This document shows positions 62,801-64,000 of a DNA stretch of 64,000 bases, one piece after another (position 1 is the stretch's first letter; every line of letters starts with the position of its first letter). A program made the translations under genes and the position numbers. Source of the stretch: a virus; the IMG/VR virus record IMGVR_UViG_3300004369_000003, positions 38,540-102,539 of that record, one strand, 5' to 3'. The notes beneath the pieces were generated by a model. It was not told the DNA's origin. It saw only the letters and a program-made list of their open reading frames with translations, and did not search any database.

Positions 62801-64000
62801 TGTTGAAGCCACCATTGGCGCTTGTCTCAAAGTCAATTGCGTAGACAGTCTCGGCCTGTAGAAGTTCCTTGAACTTCTTCGGGTCGCCTCCTGCTTGGGC
62901 AGCGATTGCCTTGAGTTTTTCACCAGCGAATGCGGGTGCTGTTGGGCGCTGTGGCAGTGACTTGTTGGGGTCAACGCTGTCAAGGTCAACAGGTGGGTCG
63001 TAGCTTGCAGCAGACTCTGCCTTGGCAGCATCAAAGGCAGCCTTCTTCTCGGCGTAGTCTGGGTCGTCCTTGCTTGGACGCTCAAGTGCAGGCTTGTCTC
63101 CAGGCTGAGGAAGTTGTTCTGGCTTCAGTCCCTTAAGGACAGCAATCTTGGTTGAACCCTTCCAAGTCTTGGTCTGAGACTCGTGACCTGGGTAGTAACC
63201 CTGAACAACAGCATTGCCGTCAGCATCAGTGGAAACACTCTCAACGACGAAGTACTCGTACTGGTCCTTGCCCCACTCCTTCTTGAAGGTAAGGTCACCA
63301 GCCTCAACGGCTGTTGCAGGAACGAGTTTGACACCAACAGGATTTTCAACTGTGTGGATTGGTGCTTCGTCTTCGGTGTTCCAATACTCAAGGTCTTCTG
63401 GAGCAGACCACATTTCCTTGGCCTGTGACATTGCCTCGTTGTAGGCGTCCCAATCGGCTTCGTACTTGGCTTTATCGTCTGGGTCCTTTGGATGGAATGG
63501 GCCGTACTCGTACCCTTCCTTTGCCTTAGTTACAGGGCCGTAGTCCTTAGCGAATGGCTTGCTGAGTTCTGGTAGGTCGCCCTTTTGAGGAGGCTCAACG
63601 TTTCGGTATACATCAATACCAGTTTCGTTGTTCCACAGTTTTGTCTTCTGAGAAACGTGACCAGGGTAGTAACCAGTAATCCAGGACTTGCCTGGAACAT
63701 CAGATGGCTCAACAGACTCAATAACAAAGTTGTCGCCAACGGTCACATCACCAGGCTTCAGGTCCTTTGTCTTAGCAGTTAGTCGAGCGGGTCCATCTGG
63801 CTCTCCGACCTTTGCTCCACCAACGCTTGGCGGTTCTTGGCCTGCTCCACTATCTGTGGGTAGTCCAGCCTTTGGTTCAGTGGCACTGGGTCCTTCCGCG
63901 TCCTCCGCAGGTTGTTGCGGGGCTTCGGCAGGCGCTTCTTCTGTGGCGGGGGCTCCTTCAGTTTCTTCTCCTTCTAGGGCTTTTTTGACCTCATCTGGAG
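56841..64000 (-). CDS. Giant polyvalent-like multidomain protein, 5' end outside the window
   Basis: The frame stays open to the right edge, so at least 2385 residues are present; a GTG at 63746 is only an internal candidate. Numbering from it, residues 4-50 and 151-205 are a duplicated module (GYYPGH.SQ). Residues 300-470 are a DEDDh exonuclease (Asp305, Glu307, Asp403, His460, Asp465). Residues 745-890 are Nudix-like, with a degenerate box (TAKEEFTEEVGG, Arg to Lys). Residues 925-1075 look like a HipA/PI3K-type kinase (VKVPKSDAHAANE, WLNNWDSVGLVYDNM, RIDPGGSLLFRAQG). Residues 1182-1255 are WYL-like. Pro/Glu/Thr-rich linkers and further unassigned domains follow. This fits the polyvalent proteins described by Iyer and colleagues, which are often injected with DNA. 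Confidence 0.8.
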   Translation of the reverse strand, partial: PDEVKKALEGEETEGAPATEEAPAEAPQQPAEDAEGPSATEPKAGLPTDSGAGQEPPSVGGAKVGEPDGPARLTAKTKDLKPGDVTVGDNFVIESVEPSDVPGKSWITGYYPGHVSQKTKLWNNETGIDVYRNVEPPQKGDLPELSKPFAKDYGPVTKAKEGYEYGPFHPKDPDDKAKYEADWDAYNEAMSQAKEMWSAPEDLEYWNTEDEAPIHTVENPVGVKLVPATAVEAGDLTFKKEWGKDQYEYFVVESVSTDADGNAVVQGYYPGHESQTKTWKGSTKIAVLKGLKPEQLPQPGDKPALERPSKDDPDYAEKKAAFDAAKAESAASYDPPVDLDSVDPNKSLPQRPTAPAFAGEKLKAIAAQAGGDPKKFKELLQAETVYAIDFETSANGGFNTQNPIQVAIYKRENGEVVDSLVLYMNPEEPLGSFYTDKNPDDILKDANGNPISDAFLADQMSMEDAFAQILEFMGENPIVMAHNMPFDGAILKRISEKYGLDYSPGGEIDTLSLSRKVINGGKGDHELHNVAKRYGLADESTDWHDATVDAAVLPEMLDKLLDEMATTNSGIEQLDPDKASADYLADIEAYEQAKVLKKKAESELVVVNVFNKGMADGDVPSLDQLIEDNKDLPEKEESSSATESKAKEVSDGDFGVESVLGGTVSNNWVEDDENTELIGRVAVENWKPGDFIQAKFGGWHEIVSVENDPDDDKRMLVTRRLLSNGKEYTSSWIKYQPYVVRRRNDFPEAEAPEAEAPEVIEPVEAIDEAPEKEADAGKWQGYNIAQGTDGVYYAEGISASDVQKLRNGELTPPQLPFFAPLGGGDNQETGEGYFFSVNGKRFWGKYGAAGALLRRKNSDGTYEYFLAKRSKGLSQGGGKWAFPGGAHKDQTTAKTVGATAKEEFTEEVGGNINSLDPVFVHNSSDAPDWSYDTYVFEVGPGQFDDLNATDGENSQVGWFSTDQLLKMQKEEKLHPSFSDSLDGILALSEDNTSGPEKPTPSDEVVGDEVSAVFDTSEWKKIGGQAGSNEGAFYVDPKTGDQYYVKVPKSDAHAANEVLASALYEEAGTKVGRVFLGKDKKGNTVLVSPLVPNSNADFGDKKNDPDIKSKAQEDFIVDAWLNNWDSVGLVYDNMLTDNEGNVYRIDPGGSLLFRAQGKDKKSTLTPEVTQIDSLRDPSVNPQAADIFGDMTDEQLAESAKKVQAISPEKIDELVDAAFPDDAETAEFLKDALKKRREDIIQRFGLGEKEEEQVEVQTVSSPSGVVPLDVDGDIAAQIASAIENNQKVAFNYKGKDRIVTPVKTKEGGPSIWENPKNGNINLRAVDSDGVAKNFTISNIQPVSDGFTPPVSDAPEADAPEAPQAPEAPTVKTPEVDVPDPEPDADPQPAEKPTDVPEAEKQKVIDDLSSLAESVFGKAPDKEQLKALLGTLKEQGGNPDLIDSAIESLDAPEPKELDTPEEKVAEDIAQDLVPQDPELPSTPLSTEQIEKTLSNPDETNPELIWKAVKEDYDGTVLSNGHIVVHSVMHGDDRYDVVVRRNETNSFEVYHRITNGFDGSTKVYWMSKKHHSAKALGNTISDQIGSANSKPKYIKSKSKGETDKTLLPTSIKAIPTESESYVAADGSILKKGDTINVVNPTHSKFGQKGVIKGHLRKYKTKGYGYTDYLKVKYEDGEINTIVAKSVTPETSGWKWGDPVSAPEVSEAPTPSAPTPTPTPTPTPEAPSAPEADTTPTPEPAPSTGEASSPFYSGPSLDGATDIKEVLKKAATKNDPGHLAYFGADSYSDYKNFLSGMFLKDPESKNMVPGMIVSNASPGGPDPELTSHGVITNMDVSKGEVQVGYFDGPLAGKTQTLKNDKVWSRENFLTIEQANELGIDVDPTYLNKSLAESKKKKAAYEKELLAKKKKAELEAAEKAMKAEFEVEGAGFDLATPENVEWNFSAIDDVPPLTAALADVKGDNATVATNGVAVLSDADEIEDMSIKVQKVVTKGNKKQIRLTFKLTGWSGNNIVQSIDGKDGIDKTSALEIPMWEKEGGLLKNISKMWKTGPKDSQDRTVDRYENGTTYKGQAGKGTFRLHRASKDLNDENVDFTKHYSDSTYSAAFHNDVEILLPEDATEADITEALQALGIQSARPATPEDIKGLIENKMIWLLGKHTDGKKNYKGELRKQKLQQIQDEWGFTADDVEVIQNPTATGTIEFLMPESVAKAISDKIGIKYFYHNTTGKKFPSGTEAQADFIYDMLMSGGLYATAKRWNNGINMGGMSSSEDIRANGGNYIFTYKGSSASNGSNYGHPTWNFDATKLLRRMGYYSTGGDKFGQLQGTDHDVVEKLKSASQIMFKTNLTWADLASVNLDPSVRKLLIEKLTQSGNEVVNGVNLVDILKGGK

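Overview
The window is a contiguous piece of a large tailed double-stranded DNA phage, most likely a virulent siphovirus of an actinobacterial host. The evidence is a long tape measure protein, a Dit-like distal tail protein and a HK97-type head module for the virion type, and two WhiB-like iron-sulfur regulators plus a DUF6378-type protein for the host group. DNA polymerase I carries Tyr at the position equivalent to E. coli Phe762, a state associated with virulent phages. No integrase, lysogeny repressor, tRNA, rRNA or CRISPR array was recognised. The host is inferred from gene content alone and no species is named.

Layout. Positions 2-23136 are read on the + strand. Positions 23120-64000 are read on the - strand, and the two blocks converge with a 17-bp overlap of coding ends. 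The + block is mainly receptor-binding and fibre genes: four collagen-like Gly-X-Y proteins and a fifth short one, a probable seven-bladed propeller, a fibrinogen-like protein, a 2876-residue giant fibre with a glycine-rich domain, and a subtilisin-type protease. It ends in a small enzyme cassette (SAM methyltransferase, flavin-dependent halogenase, GT2 glycosyltransferase with TPR-like tail) that could modify the fibres.

The - block, read from right to left, starts with a multidomain protein of more than 2380 residues that is cut by the window edge. It is followed by two small genes, a 1688-residue protein containing the prohead protease, a scaffold-fused major capsid protein, a second capsid-like protein, the probable major tail protein, head-tail connector genes, tail assembly chaperones with a likely -1 frameshift, the tape measure protein, Dit, a tail hub-like protein and an S74-chaperone fibre. 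Next come replication and recombination genes (PolA, deaminase, RuvC-like nuclease, SNF2-type helicase, Cas4/RecB-like nuclease, Sak4-like ATPase, DUF669-type single-strand binding protein). The block ends with small genes and the two WhiB-like proteins near 23-25 kb.

The most unusual content is the modular architecture of the virion proteins. One roughly 50-60 residue repeat (HGF...NGTYTI type, resembling what databases call the E1_FCCH domain) occurs in the major tail protein, Dit, the tail hub and at least two fibre proteins on opposite strands. One collagen-like fibre ends in a cupredoxin-like domain with a full set of candidate copper ligands. Two giant proteins beside the capsid gene combine many enzymatic and conserved phage domains. 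Structured non-coding elements lie after the SSB gene, after the major tail gene and before the capsid gene.
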